This document shows, one piece after another, positions 1-8,481 of a stretch of 64,000 nucleotides of DNA. Under the pieces are notes generated by a model. The model made no database searches and was not told where the DNA came from. It saw only the letters and a list, made by a program, of their open reading frames with translations. Within the stretch, counting starts at the first letter, position 1. The number at the start of each line of letters is the position of its first letter. The position numbers and the translations under genes are program-made. Origin of the DNA: Bradyrhizobium sp. dw_411 (GTDB lineage: Bacteria > Pseudomonadota > Alphaproteobacteria > Rhizobiales > Xanthobacteraceae); contig NZ_JAAVUY010000004.1 in the NCBI RefSeq assembly GCF_018449695.1, positions 124,001 through 188,000 of the forward strand, read 5' to 3'.

Positions 1-323
1 GGCACGAAGGTATTGGGCAGACCGTCTTCCTGCATCGCAATCGCGACATCGCGCGTCAGCGCCGTGTCCGAGATCGTGGCGAGCGTGGCAATCTCAAGGG
101 TGTGGCTATCACCGAGCTTGCCGGCCCAGTCCGCGCGTAACGATTTCATCCCATCAAGCAGACGTTCGCGGCACGCAAGTTCGATAAGGTGACGCTGCCC
201 GTAGTCAAAACCGAGCATTTCGACGCGTTCAAAGCGCTCCAGCGCCCATGCGAGGCAGGTAGCTGAATCCTGCCCGCCGGAAAACAATACCAATGCTGTT
301 TCGGTTGGGAACCGGTCACTCAT
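1..323 (-). CDS. queC: 7-cyano-7-deazaguanine synthase QueC, N-terminal part
   Basis: The reverse strand reads from an ATG at 323 into the window edge, giving about 107 residues of QueC, which converts 7-carboxy-7-deazaguanine to preQ0 in queuosine biosynthesis. Visible hallmarks are the PP-loop SGGQDS near residue 15, the FDYGQRH segment that follows, and LPNTFVP near the cut end. The zinc-binding Cys cluster of the family would lie in the missing C-terminus. It is divergent from mazG, with about 130 bases between the starts. No upstream que genes are visible, so operon context cannot be judged. Identity is well supported by three conserved blocks in the right order. Confidence 0.93.
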   Translation of the reverse strand, partial: MSDRFPTETALVLFSGGQDSATCLAWALERFERVEMLGFDYGQRHLIELACRERLLDGMKSLRADWAGKLGDSHTLEIATLATISDTALTRDVAIAMQEDGLPNTFV

Positions 324-455
324 GGCGGCTGCGATAGCACCCAACGTCCCCCTCGCCAACCGGTGGAAATAGCCTTTGATCGGGCTCGTTTCGCTGGGAC
401 GCAGCCGCATCTTGCGGCATACAGGCCTGACACGCTTTACAGGTCTCGGTGCACC

Positions 456-1280
456 ATGACGGATTCTTCCCGCGATATTTCACGCCTGCTTGATATCATG
501 GCGCAACTGCGAACCCCGGGCAGCGGCTGCCCCTGGGACCTCGAACAGAATTTCGCAACCATCGCGCCCTACACCATCGAGGAGGCCTATGAGGTCGTCG
601 ACGCCATCACGCGCGGCGATCTCGACGACCTGCGAGACGAACTCGGCGACCTCCTGCTGCAGGTGGTGTTTCACTCCCGCATGGCGGAAGAACAGAACGC
701 ATTCGCATTCGGTGACGTGGTCGATGCGATCTGCCGCAAAATGATCCGCCGGCATCCGCATGTTTTCGCTGACAAGGACGGACGATTGACGCCGTCCCAC
801 GTCAAAGATGTGTGGGAGCGCATCAAGACCGAGGAGAAGGCCGAACGTGCGGCACGCCGACCTCTGGAAGAGCCGACGGAAAACTCCCTGCTATCGGGCG
901 TCAAGGCAGGACAGCCGGCCTTGACCCGCGCGATGGAATTACAGCGCAAGGCTTCAACGGTCGGTTTCGACTGGAACGATTCGCGCGCAGTGCTGCACAA
1001 AATTCGCGAAGAAGCCGACGAGATCGAAGCTGCCCTCGACCGCGGCGACGCCGGTGAACTGGCTGACGAGACCGGCGATCTGATGTTCGCCGTGGTCAAC
1101 CTGGCGCGCCACGCCGGTGCCGATCCGGAATCCGCGCTACGCGGCACCAACGCCAAGTTCGAGCGACGTTTTGGCTACATCGAGCGAACGCTGGCGCAAC
1201 AAGGACGTTCGCTCGAGAGTGCTTCGCTCGCCGAGATGGATGCGTTGTGGAACGAGGCGAAGCAACACGAGGCACTTTGA
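456..1280 (+). CDS. mazG: Nucleoside triphosphate pyrophosphohydrolase MazG
   Basis: A 274-residue house-cleaning NTP pyrophosphatase that hydrolyses NTPs to NMP and pyrophosphate. Two tandem MazG helical domains are visible. The first carries [18 protein letters not shown] and DELGDLL (about residues 22-75); the second carries [10 protein letters not shown] and [12 protein letters not shown] (about 190-235). Those acidic ExxE/ExxD pairs bind magnesium. The frame is open back to 363, but I chose the ATG at 456 ([15 protein letters not shown]) because homologues begin just before the first domain and the upstream 31 residues show no family features. Length is close to the E. coli protein (263 aa). 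A 7-base inverted repeat (1279-1285 / 1298-1304) spans the stop codon, without a T-run. Confidence 0.93.
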   Translation: MTDSSRDISRLLDIMAQLRTPGSGCPWDLEQNFATIAPYTIEEAYEVVDAITRGDLDDLRDELGDLLLQVVFHSRMAEEQNAFAFGDVVDAICRKMIRRHPHVFADKDGRLTPSHVKDVWERIKTEEKAERAARRPLEEPTENSLLSGVKAGQPALTRAMELQRKASTVGFDWNDSRAVLHKIREEADEIEAALDRGDAGELADETGDLMFAVVNLARHAGADPESALRGTNAKFERRFGYIERTLAQQGRSLESASLAEMDALWNEAKQHEAL

Positions 1281-1507
1281 TCGCTAGCGCACCAGCAAGC
1301 GATCACTGATAATTCAAAACGTCGCTTGTTCGCACGCGTCATGCTTTGGATTATTCCCAAGCTGGACAGATTCCATACTGGAGAGATTCAAGTTTCGTCA
1401 GCGCGAATAACGTAGAACGCGACTTCCCCACTCGTGTAAGCCGAACCGTGACAGCGGTGTTTAACAGCCGTTTTTCATTGTTCTAATTCCAATGTGGGGC
1501 ACGGCAC

Positions 1508-3856
1508 ATGACGACGCGTTCTGGTTCAATCAGCATTTTTCTGGCGTCAGCCTCAATCGCCGTTCTCTGTCTTTTTTCGATCGAGGCAAACGCGCAGCAA
1601 AATTCCGACGGTGGCGCTTCAAGCAAACAGCTTCCGCCGATTACAGTCACTGCGCCGAATACCGGGCGCAACGCTACTGCAGCGTCGAAGCCCAATTCAC
1701 GAATCGCAAGTTCCCGAGCATCGAAGCGCGCACGGCGTCCGGGCCAAACGGCCGCGGCCGGGGCCAATTCGCGTGGTGGAAAAGGCGGTCAGATCGGCCA
1801 GGACCCTCGCGGCCCGATCGACGGTTATGTCGCAGACCGTTCGATGACCGGCACCAAGACCAACACGCGCATCATGGAGACGCCGCAGTCGATTTCGGTA
1901 ATCGGCGCCGACCAGATCCGCGATCAGAAGCCCGCCAGCGTCGCCGAAGCCTTGCGTTACACGCCGGGTGTCGCAGCGCAATTCTTCGGCGCCGATACGA
2001 GAAACGATTGGTTCCAGATTCGCGGCTTCAACGCACAGGACGTTGGACTGTTGATGGATGGTCTGCCGCTTCCCGCGGCTTTCGGTTTTGCCACCTGGAA
2101 GCTGCCAATCAACGGCCTTGAGCGTATCGACATTCTGCGCGGGCCGTCTGCCGTGCTTTATGGCGGCGGCTCGCCTGGCGGCTTCGTCAACCTCATCAGC
2201 AAGACGCCTCCGAACCAGCCGCTCAATTACGTTGAGACCGGCGTCAACTCGTTCGGCAATGCCTATTTTACCTTCGATTTCGGAGGGCCTGTCGCGATCA
2301 AGTCCAGCCAGAGCGACGATCTCTTTTACAAGGCCAAACAGAGCAACGATCTTTATTACCGCATGACCGGCACGGTGAAGAACGGCGGCACGCAAACGGA
2401 TTTCACCAACGACAACAGCTATTCATTCTCCCCCTCGGTCAGATACCGGCCCGATCTCGACACCAGCCTCACGATCATCGCGCTCGCACAGAAGGATCAA
2501 ACGCGGGGGCAGGGCTTCCTTCCCTATGTCGGAACGGTCACCAATGCGCCCTTCGGCAAGATCGGCACCTCGCTGTTCGCCAGCGATCCGCGCGACGACT
2601 ACTTCAAGCGTGAAACGGAAATGCTGGGCTATCAGTTCGAGAAAAGCATCAATGAGAGCGTGACGTTCAGGCAGAATGCACGCATCTCCCACGATGAGGT
2701 GGAATTCCAGACGCTGCTCGGCAATGGATACGTCAACGGAAATCCGTCGACCGCGATGCTGTCGCGCTTCAACGATTTCGCCCGCGACAACGCCACCCAA
2801 GGTAACATCGATAACCAGCTCGAATACCGTTTCAACACCGGACCGGTGCAGCACACCGCGCTGTTCGGTGTCGACTACAAGCACTACTACCTCGCCGACC
2901 TCCAGGCCTTCGACTTCGGAACACCGGCGCTCAATCTGGTCAATCCGGTTTACGGCGTGTTCCAGGGCTTTCCCGGCACCGTTTTCCAGAACCAGAATTT
3001 CACGCAGCAACAGACTGGCGTCTATATGCAGGACCAGATCAAGCTCGGCCGACTGACGGTGGTCGCAAGCGGCCGCAACGATTGGGTGAACTTGAACGAC
3101 AACAACCTGATTGGCGCCAGCCTGTCGCGTGACGATAGCAAATCCACAGGCCGCATCGGGGTCATCTACAATACGCCGATCGGTCTTGCGCCGTACGCGT
3201 CCTATGCGACGAGCTTCAATCCGCTGGTCGGCACCAATTTCCAGACCGGCCAACTTTTCCTGCCTGAAACCGGGCAGCAGGGGGAAGTCGGCGTCAAATT
3301 CGAACCTGCAGGCTTCAACGGTCACTTCACCGCGGCGCTGTTCGATCTCAAACGGCAAAACGTCCTGACGGCGAACCCGGCGAACATCACGCAGGCGTTC
3401 CAGACCGGCGAGGTGACGTCGCGCGGCGTCGAACTTGAGGCGGTCGGGAATGTGACGCCAGAGCTGAAACTCGTCGCCTCCTTTACCGACTTCCGCATCT
3501 TCGACAGCAAGGATGTGGTTCCGGCGCTGGTCGGCACGGTGCCGACCAATACGCCGAGCGAGATGGCCTCGGCATGGGCGGACTACACGATCCAGAACGG
3601 CCGGCTTGCTGGCTTCGGCTTCGGCGGTGGCGTGCGCTATGTCGGCATTTCCTATGCCGACCAAGCCAACACGCTGGTCGTACCGTCCTTCGTCCTCGGC
3701 GACCTGGCGCTGCACTATCAGGTTGCTAACTGGCGATTTGCGCTCAACATTACCAACATCGCCGATCACATCTATGTCGGCGGCTGTAGCTCGGCGACCG
3801 CCTGCTTCTACGGAGATCGCCGGCGCGAAACGGCAAGCGTATCGTATAAGTGGTAA
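1508..3856 (+). CDS. TonB-dependent siderophore receptor
   Basis: A 782-residue outer-membrane receptor for a ferric siderophore or similar ligand. Residues 1-29 form a signal peptide ending SIEANA|QQ. ITVTAP (about residue 45) fits a TonB box. The plug domain follows, with METPQSISVI, ALRYTPGV, IRGFNAQD, LLMDGLPLP and the IDILRGPSAVLYG block. The rest is a beta-barrel ending in an aromatic residue (SVSYKW), as expected for BAM-dependent insertion. It is followed after 40 bases by a PepSY membrane protein, a common partnership in iron uptake. The ligand cannot be read from sequence. I found no complete Fur, RirA or Irr site in the 227 bases upstream. Confidence 0.93.
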   Translation: MTTRSGSISIFLASASIAVLCLFSIEANAQQNSDGGASSKQLPPITVTAPNTGRNATAASKPNSRIASSRASKRARRPGQTAAAGANSRGGKGGQIGQDPRGPIDGYVADRSMTGTKTNTRIMETPQSISVIGADQIRDQKPASVAEALRYTPGVAAQFFGADTRNDWFQIRGFNAQDVGLLMDGLPLPAAFGFATWKLPINGLERIDILRGPSAVLYGGGSPGGFVNLISKTPPNQPLNYVETGVNSFGNAYFTFDFGGPVAIKSSQSDDLFYKAKQSNDLYYRMTGTVKNGGTQTDFTNDNSYSFSPSVRYRPDLDTSLTIIALAQKDQTRGQGFLPYVGTVTNAPFGKIGTSLFASDPRDDYFKRETEMLGYQFEKSINESVTFRQNARISHDEVEFQTLLGNGYVNGNPSTAMLSRFNDFARDNATQGNIDNQLEYRFNTGPVQHTALFGVDYKHYYLADLQAFDFGTPALNLVNPVYGVFQGFPGTVFQNQNFTQQQTGVYMQDQIKLGRLTVVASGRNDWVNLNDNNLIGASLSRDDSKSTGRIGVIYNTPIGLAPYASYATSFNPLVGTNFQTGQLFLPETGQQGEVGVKFEPAGFNGHFTAALFDLKRQNVLTANPANITQAFQTGEVTSRGVELEAVGNVTPELKLVASFTDFRIFDSKDVVPALVGTVPTNTPSEMASAWADYTIQNGRLAGFGFGGGVRYVGISYADQANTLVVPSFVLGDLALHYQVANWRFALNITNIADHIYVGGCSSATACFYGDRRRETASVSYKW

Positions 3857-3896
3857 GTATTTTGACGTGATTTGAGCTTGAGGGAGGCGCATCATC

Positions 3897-5033
3897 GTGA
3901 CGGCGAGGTCGGTGCGATGGTGGTCGATCATCCATCGATGGACAAGCCTTGTCTCGACAATCTTCCTGCTGCTGCTGTGCCTGACCGGGCTGCCGCTGAT
4001 CTTTCACCACGAGATCGATGAACTGCTCGGCTACGCGCCGAAGCCTGAACCGGTCCAGGCCGGCACACCGAAAGTTTCCGTCGATCGAATAGCCGAGGCC
4101 GCCTTGGCCGGTGATCCCGGCAAGCAGTTGCAGTACATCGCCTGGGACAAGGACGAGCCCGGAGCCGTGATCGCCTATACCAACTATGCCGCAAACGGTA
4201 AACCTGACGACGCCGTCGTCAGGGCGCTGGATTCTTATTCCGGCAAGTTGCTCGGTCCGGTCGGCACCGGTCCGATGCTGGTGGTGCTCAAGCTTCATAC
4301 CGACATGTTTGCGGGCCAGCCCGGAAAACTGTTTCTCGGCGGTATGGGCCTCTTGTTCCTGATCGCGATCGTATCAGGCGTCGTGCTTTATTGGCCATTC
4401 ACGCGACGCCTGCCATTCGGCACAATCCGACAAACCAACTCGCTTCGCATAAAATGGCTCGACTGGCACAATCTGCTCGGGGTGATCACTGTCGTATGGG
4501 CGAGCGTGGTCAGCGCCACCGGCGTGATCAACACATGGGCCGAGCCGATGCTCGATCAGTGGCGCACGACCGAACTCGCCAGCATGGTCGCGCCCTACGC
4601 CAACAAGCCGCCCGGCTCGCGGATGGCATCGCTCGACAAGATCGTCGAGAACGCCACCAAGGCTGCTCCCGGCATGGAGGTCGCCTTCATCGCGTTTCCG
4701 GGAACGCCGTTCAGCAGTTCGCATCATTTCGCCGCTTTTATGCGCGGTGACCAGCCGCTGACATCACGGCTCCTGAAGCCCATTCTACTCGATGGAGAAA
4801 CCGCGGCTGTCGCAGACACGCGTGACCTGCCGTTCTATTTAAAAGCCCTGTTCATTTCGCAGCCACTTCATTTTGGCGATTATGGTGGAATGCCGCTGAA
4901 GATCGTCTGGGTACTGCTCGATGGCTTCACCATTGTCGTCATTGGCAGCGGGCTTTATCTTTATATTGCCCGACGGCGTAAAGGCCGGTCCGTAAAGCCC
5001 TACCCAGCGGGTGCACGTGAACTTATTGGATAA
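3897..5033 (+). CDS. PepSY-associated transmembrane protein (iron-uptake type)
   Basis: A 378-residue inner-membrane protein of the PepSY-associated TM / PiuB-like family, often found beside ferric-siderophore receptors and thought to reduce or release iron in the periplasm. Four membrane segments are visible: about residues 17-38, 140-165 (LFLIAIVSGVVLYWPF), 187-210 (DWHNLLGVITVVW) and near the C-terminus (GFTIVVIGSGLYLYIA). Conserved His residues sit in HRWTSL, IFHHEIDE and DWHNLLG. The start is a GTG at 3897 with a good ribosome-binding site (gagggagg, 3880-3887). It lies 40 bases after the receptor stop and overlaps the next small gene, so the three are probably co-transcribed. The reductase role is known only by family context. 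Confidence 0.88.
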   Translation: MTARSVRWWSIIHRWTSLVSTIFLLLLCLTGLPLIFHHEIDELLGYAPKPEPVQAGTPKVSVDRIAEAALAGDPGKQLQYIAWDKDEPGAVIAYTNYAANGKPDDAVVRALDSYSGKLLGPVGTGPMLVVLKLHTDMFAGQPGKLFLGGMGLLFLIAIVSGVVLYWPFTRRLPFGTIRQTNSLRIKWLDWHNLLGVITVVWASVVSATGVINTWAEPMLDQWRTTELASMVAPYANKPPGSRMASLDKIVENATKAAPGMEVAFIAFPGTPFSSSHHFAAFMRGDQPLTSRLLKPILLDGETAAVADTRDLPFYLKALFISQPLHFGDYGGMPLKIVWVLLDGFTIVVIGSGLYLYIARRRKGRSVKPYPAGARELIG

Positions 5034-5229
5034 ACGTATTTCCACGCCGAATTGGCGGACCGTGTACGGCGTGCCGATCGTCGTTGGTCTGTTGTCACTG
5101 TCGGGCTTGGCCTCGGCCTTGCTGCTGGACGAGACCGGCCGATATTTTTCATGGATCGCGGTCGGATCGCCGGTATTCCTGGTGGCGTGGCTGCTCACAT
5201 CGCGTGCGGCACGGCGTCGAAACGGTTGA
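5011..5229 (+). CDS. Small two-helix membrane protein of the iron cassette
   Basis: A 72-residue protein with two hydrophobic helices (VYGVPIVVGLLSLSGLASALLL and FSWIAVGSPVFLVAWLL) and a basic C-terminus (SRAARRRNG). It overlaps the end of the PepSY gene by 23 bases in another frame, suggesting translational coupling. Start codons are GTG at 5011 or GTG at 5017; neither has a clear Shine-Dalgarno. Its 3' end overlaps the convergent hflX gene by 35 bases. Small membrane proteins of this kind recur downstream of receptor-PepSY pairs, but I know no function. It is a likely third member of the iron-acquisition cassette. Confidence 0.75.
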   Translation: MHVNLLDKRISTPNWRTVYGVPIVVGLLSLSGLASALLLDETGRYFSWIAVGSPVFLVAWLLTSRAARRRNG

Positions 5230-6574
5230 CGACGATATCGCGTTTGGTCGGATCGACGCGCACGGTCATGTCGAAGCGACCGTCGTGAAGCTCTTTGTTG
5301 AGCACTTCCGCATTGCGATGCAGCCAGCTGATGCCGGCGCCGTCGGCGGCATCGATCGATAAATCCAGCGTCATCCGCGTTGCCGCCAGCCGATCCTCGA
5401 TGGCGGCAAGAAGCGCATCGACCCCCTCCCCGGTTTCCGCGGAGACCAGGAAGCACGGGCGCTCCGGCGGGCGACGGGCGGCGATATTTTTCAGATTTTC
5501 CCGCTCCTCCGGATCGAAGCGATCGATCTTGTTCCAGATTTCGAGAATCCGCTGTCCGGCGTCCGGGTCGATGCCAAGCTGGCGCAGCACGGTATCGACG
5601 TCGCGCTCCTGGGCGTCCGCGTCCTCATGCGAGATATCGCGAACGTGGAGAATGACATCGGCTTCCAGCACCTCCTCCAGCGTCGCACGGAAGGCCGCAA
5701 CCAGTTGCGTCGGCAGGTTGGAGATGAAGCCGACCGTATCCGACAGCATCGCCTTGCCGCCATGCGGCAGGCTGAGCGCGCGCAGCGTTGGGTCGAGAGT
5801 CGCAAACAGCATGTCCGCGGCCTGAACGTCGGCGCGGGTCAGGCGGTTGAACAGCGTCGACTTGCCGGCATTGGTGTAACCGACCAGCGCCACGACGCGG
5901 TACGGCACGCGCTGCCGGCCGGCGCGGTGCAGCCGCCGCGTCGCCTGAACCTTCTTGATTTCATTCTCGAGACGCGTGATGCGCTCGCCGATCAGCCGGC
6001 GATCCGCCTCAATCTGGGTTTCACCGGGACCGCCCATGAACCCGAAGCCGCCGCGCTGCCGTTCAAGATGGGTCCACGACCGAACCAGGCGGCTGCGCTG
6101 ATAATTCAGATGCGCCAGTTCGACCTGCAATGAGCCTTCCTTGGTCTTGGCGCGGCGGCCGAAGATTTCCAGGATCAAGCCGGTGCGGTCGAGCACCTTG
6201 GTGTTCCATGCCTTCTCCAGATTGCGCTGCTGGATCGGCGACAGCGCGCAATCCATCACCACCAGTTCGATCTCATGCCCGGTGATCAGTCCGACGATTT
6301 CATCGACCTTGCCCTTGCCGAGATAGGTCGCAGGCCGGATCTGATTGATCGGAGCGATCAGCGCCTCAGCGATGGTGAGATCGATGGCGCGCGCGAGACC
6401 GACGGCCTCCTCGAGCCGCGCCTCGGAATCGCGAATGGCATGCAACTCCGTTTGCGCCTCGGGGTCGCCGCGGCGCATGCGTAAGTAGGGGCCGATGACA
6501 ATCACCCGCCCGCTGTGTTGGCCCGCTACCGACCGCGGACGGTCGGCTCCCCCTTCAAGATTTCGGGGTTCCAA
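5195..6574 (-). CDS. hflX: GTPase HflX
   Basis: A 459-residue ribosome-associated GTPase that in other bacteria splits or rescues stalled 70S ribosomes under stress. The N-terminal HflX domain ends in the glycine-rich linker GGFGFMGGPGETQIE. A coiled-coil follows (RRLIGERITRLENEIKKV), then the G domain with G1 GYTNAGKST, G3 DTVGF and G4 NKID. The reading frame starts at a TTG (6574), 11 bases after the hfq stop, so the two are co-transcribed. hfq-hflX linkage is widespread in proteobacteria. The C-terminal 35 bases overlap a convergent small gene. Confidence 0.96.
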   Translation of the reverse strand: MEPRNLEGGADRPRSVAGQHSGRVIVIGPYLRMRRGDPEAQTELHAIRDSEARLEEAVGLARAIDLTIAEALIAPINQIRPATYLGKGKVDEIVGLITGHEIELVVMDCALSPIQQRNLEKAWNTKVLDRTGLILEIFGRRAKTKEGSLQVELAHLNYQRSRLVRSWTHLERQRGGFGFMGGPGETQIEADRRLIGERITRLENEIKKVQATRRLHRAGRQRVPYRVVALVGYTNAGKSTLFNRLTRADVQAADMLFATLDPTLRALSLPHGGKAMLSDTVGFISNLPTQLVAAFRATLEEVLEADVILHVRDISHEDADAQERDVDTVLRQLGIDPDAGQRILEIWNKIDRFDPEERENLKNIAARRPPERPCFLVSAETGEGVDALLAAIEDRLAATRMTLDLSIDAADGAGISWLHRNAEVLNKELHDGRFDMTVRVDPTKRDIVVNRFDAVPHAM

Positions 6575-6585
6575 TCAGTTCACTC

Positions 6586-6834
6586 TCAAGCCGGAGCATC
6601 CTCACCGCCTTCGAACAGCTGGATCGGAGCGCCGGGCATGATGGTTGATATCGCATGCTTGTAGACAAGCTGCGAGTGACCGTCGCGCCGCAGCAGCAGG
6701 CAGAAATTGTCGAACCAGGTGACAATCCCCTGCAGCTTCACTCCATTGACCAGAAAGATCGTCAGTGGCGTTTTGGTTTTACGAACGTGATTCAGGAAGG
6801 TGTCTTGTAGATTTTGTGCGCGGTCTGCCGCCAT
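6586..6834 (-). CDS. hfq: RNA chaperone Hfq
   Basis: An 82-residue Sm-like RNA chaperone that forms hexamers and mediates sRNA-mRNA pairing; in alphaproteobacteria it also supports nitrogen regulation. The Sm1 motif ([20 protein letters not shown]) and the Sm2 motif ([10 protein letters not shown]) are both intact. [13 protein letters not shown] at the N-terminus matches the proximal-face region. The C-terminal tail is short, as usual in this class. It sits between ntrX and hflX on the same strand, an arrangement conserved in rhizobia. The 252 bases upstream probably carry its own promoter. Confidence 0.98.
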   Translation of the reverse strand: MAADRAQNLQDTFLNHVRKTKTPLTIFLVNGVKLQGIVTWFDNFCLLLRRDGHSQLVYKHAISTIMPGAPIQLFEGGEDAPA

Positions 6835-7086
6835 TGTTTTTGTCCCGCAGTCTTGTTTGCTTCTTTTTATTACCGATCGCGGCCCTCTGTCGGAGCCATC
6901 CCCGGTTGCCGGCTTCCCTGAGATCCCCCTCCGGGGAGCGCGGCGGAACGATTAGAGGGCAGGCTTGGTTTTTAGGCAAGCCAGTTCACGCATTACCCCT
7001 GCCGAACAGAGGTCACATTCTCCGAAAAACCCGGAAACAGGTGGAATTTCGCGGTCAAGGCATGAAAAAAATCCGGGAATCGGGGT

Positions 7087-8457
7087 TCAGCCGACCCCCA
7101 GCGCCTTCAGCTTGCGATGAAGCGCCGAACGCTCCATGCCGACGAATTCCGCTGTGCGAGAAATGTTGCCGGAAAACCGGCTGATCTGGGCGATCAGGTA
7201 ATCGCGCTCGAACACCTCCCGCGCCTCGCGCAGCGGCAGGCCCATGATGTGCTCGCCATTGTTGCTGGTCGGCATCGCCGGCACCATCGAGCCCACGTCC
7301 TGCGGCAGCATATCGGCGGTGATGATGACTTCCGGGCCACCACCCGCCAGAATCATCACCCGCTCGACATTGTTGCGAAGCTGCCGGACATTTCCCGGCC
7401 AGATATGCGACTGCAATACCGCCATCGCATCCTGCCCGATCTGACGTTTCGGCAAGCCCGTCGCGACCGAGATCTGATCCATGAAATAGTCGATCAGCTC
7501 CGGAATATCCTCGCGGCGTTCGGACAGCGGCGGGACCCGAATCGGCACCACCGACAACCGGTGATAAAGGTCCTCGCGGAACCGGCCCTCGGCGATTTCC
7601 TCTTCCAGGTTGCGCGCCGTCGATGAAATGATGCGCACGTCGACGCTGACCTTGGCGTTTCCCCCTGCCCGCTGGAAGGTCTGGTCGACCAGCACCCGCA
7701 GAATCTTGTTCTGGGTTTCGCGCGGCAGGTCGCCGATTTCATCGATAAACAGCGTGCCGCCATGGGCTTCTTCGAGCGCACCGGCCTTGCGCGGGTGCTC
7801 GCCGTTGGATTGCTCCACGCCGAACAGCTCGATTTCCATCCGTTCCGGTGTAATCGCCGCGGCGTTGATGACGACGAAAGGTCCCTCCGCACGGCTGGAT
7901 GAATTGTGCAGCGTGCGCGCGGCCAATTCCTTGCCGGCCCCGGAGGGACCGACGATCAGAATCCGGCTATTGGCCTTGGCGGCCCGGTCGATGGTCTGGC
8001 GCAGTTGGTTCATGCAGGCCGAATGGCCGGTCAGCACGCTTGCGGCCGGCGCCAGCTGCTTGAGTTCCTTCACCTCGCGCCGCAAGCGCGACGTCTCCAG
8101 CGCCCGCGTCGCCACCAGAATCAACCGGTCGGACTTGAACGGTTTTTCGATGAAATCATAGGCGCCGCGCTTGATCGCCGCGACCGCGGTTTCGATATTG
8201 CCGTGACCGGAGATCATCACGACCGGCACGTCGGCGTGATCTCGTTTCACCTGCTCCAGCAACTGCAGCCCGTCGAGTTTGCTGCCCTGCAGCCAGATGT
8301 CGAGAAACACCAGATTCGGGCGACGATTGGCGATTTCCGCCATGGCCGAGTCGCTGTCGCGCGCCGTCCGCGTCGTGAAGCCCTCATCGTCAAGGATGCC
8401 CGCAACCAGATCGCGAATATCGGCTTCGTCATCGACAATAAGAATATCATTCGCCAT
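7087..8457 (-). CDS. ntrX: Nitrogen-assimilation response regulator NtrX
   Basis: A 456-residue response regulator and partner of NtrY. The receiver domain has the acidic pair in LIVDDEAD, phospho-acceptor Asp53 (FLDIWL) and Lys in EKPFKSD. A sigma-54-activator-type AAA domain follows, with Walker A GPSGAGKE and Walker B GGTLFIDEIGDL. A Fis-type helix-turn-helix (ISRTAEFVGMERSALHRKL) closes the protein. The GAFTGA loop that contacts sigma-54 is absent: the segment after ELFG reads VEQSNGEHPRKAG. As I recall, other alphaproteobacterial NtrX proteins also lack it, so it probably acts without sigma-54. It begins 24 bases after the ntrY stop, in one operon. Confidence 0.96.
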   Translation of the reverse strand: MANDILIVDDEADIRDLVAGILDDEGFTTRTARDSDSAMAEIANRRPNLVFLDIWLQGSKLDGLQLLEQVKRDHADVPVVMISGHGNIETAVAAIKRGAYDFIEKPFKSDRLILVATRALETSRLRREVKELKQLAPAASVLTGHSACMNQLRQTIDRAAKANSRILIVGPSGAGKELAARTLHNSSSRAEGPFVVINAAAITPERMEIELFGVEQSNGEHPRKAGALEEAHGGTLFIDEIGDLPRETQNKILRVLVDQTFQRAGGNAKVSVDVRIISSTARNLEEEIAEGRFREDLYHRLSVVPIRVPPLSERREDIPELIDYFMDQISVATGLPKRQIGQDAMAVLQSHIWPGNVRQLRNNVERVMILAGGGPEVIITADMLPQDVGSMVPAMPTSNNGEHIMGLPLREAREVFERDYLIAQISRFSGNISRTAEFVGMERSALHRKLKALGVG

Positions 8458-8481
8458 GGATCACGCCTGTCTTCTGTCTTT

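Noticed and set aside
1440..1507. Possible Irr/ICE half site (ttctaa) before the TonB receptor
   Set aside because: Only one half is present, the partner half is absent, and spacing cannot be matched.
2423..3931. 502-residue minus-strand frame across the TonB receptor
   Set aside because: It is antisense to a clear receptor gene and has no family features; high-GC codon bias creates such frames.
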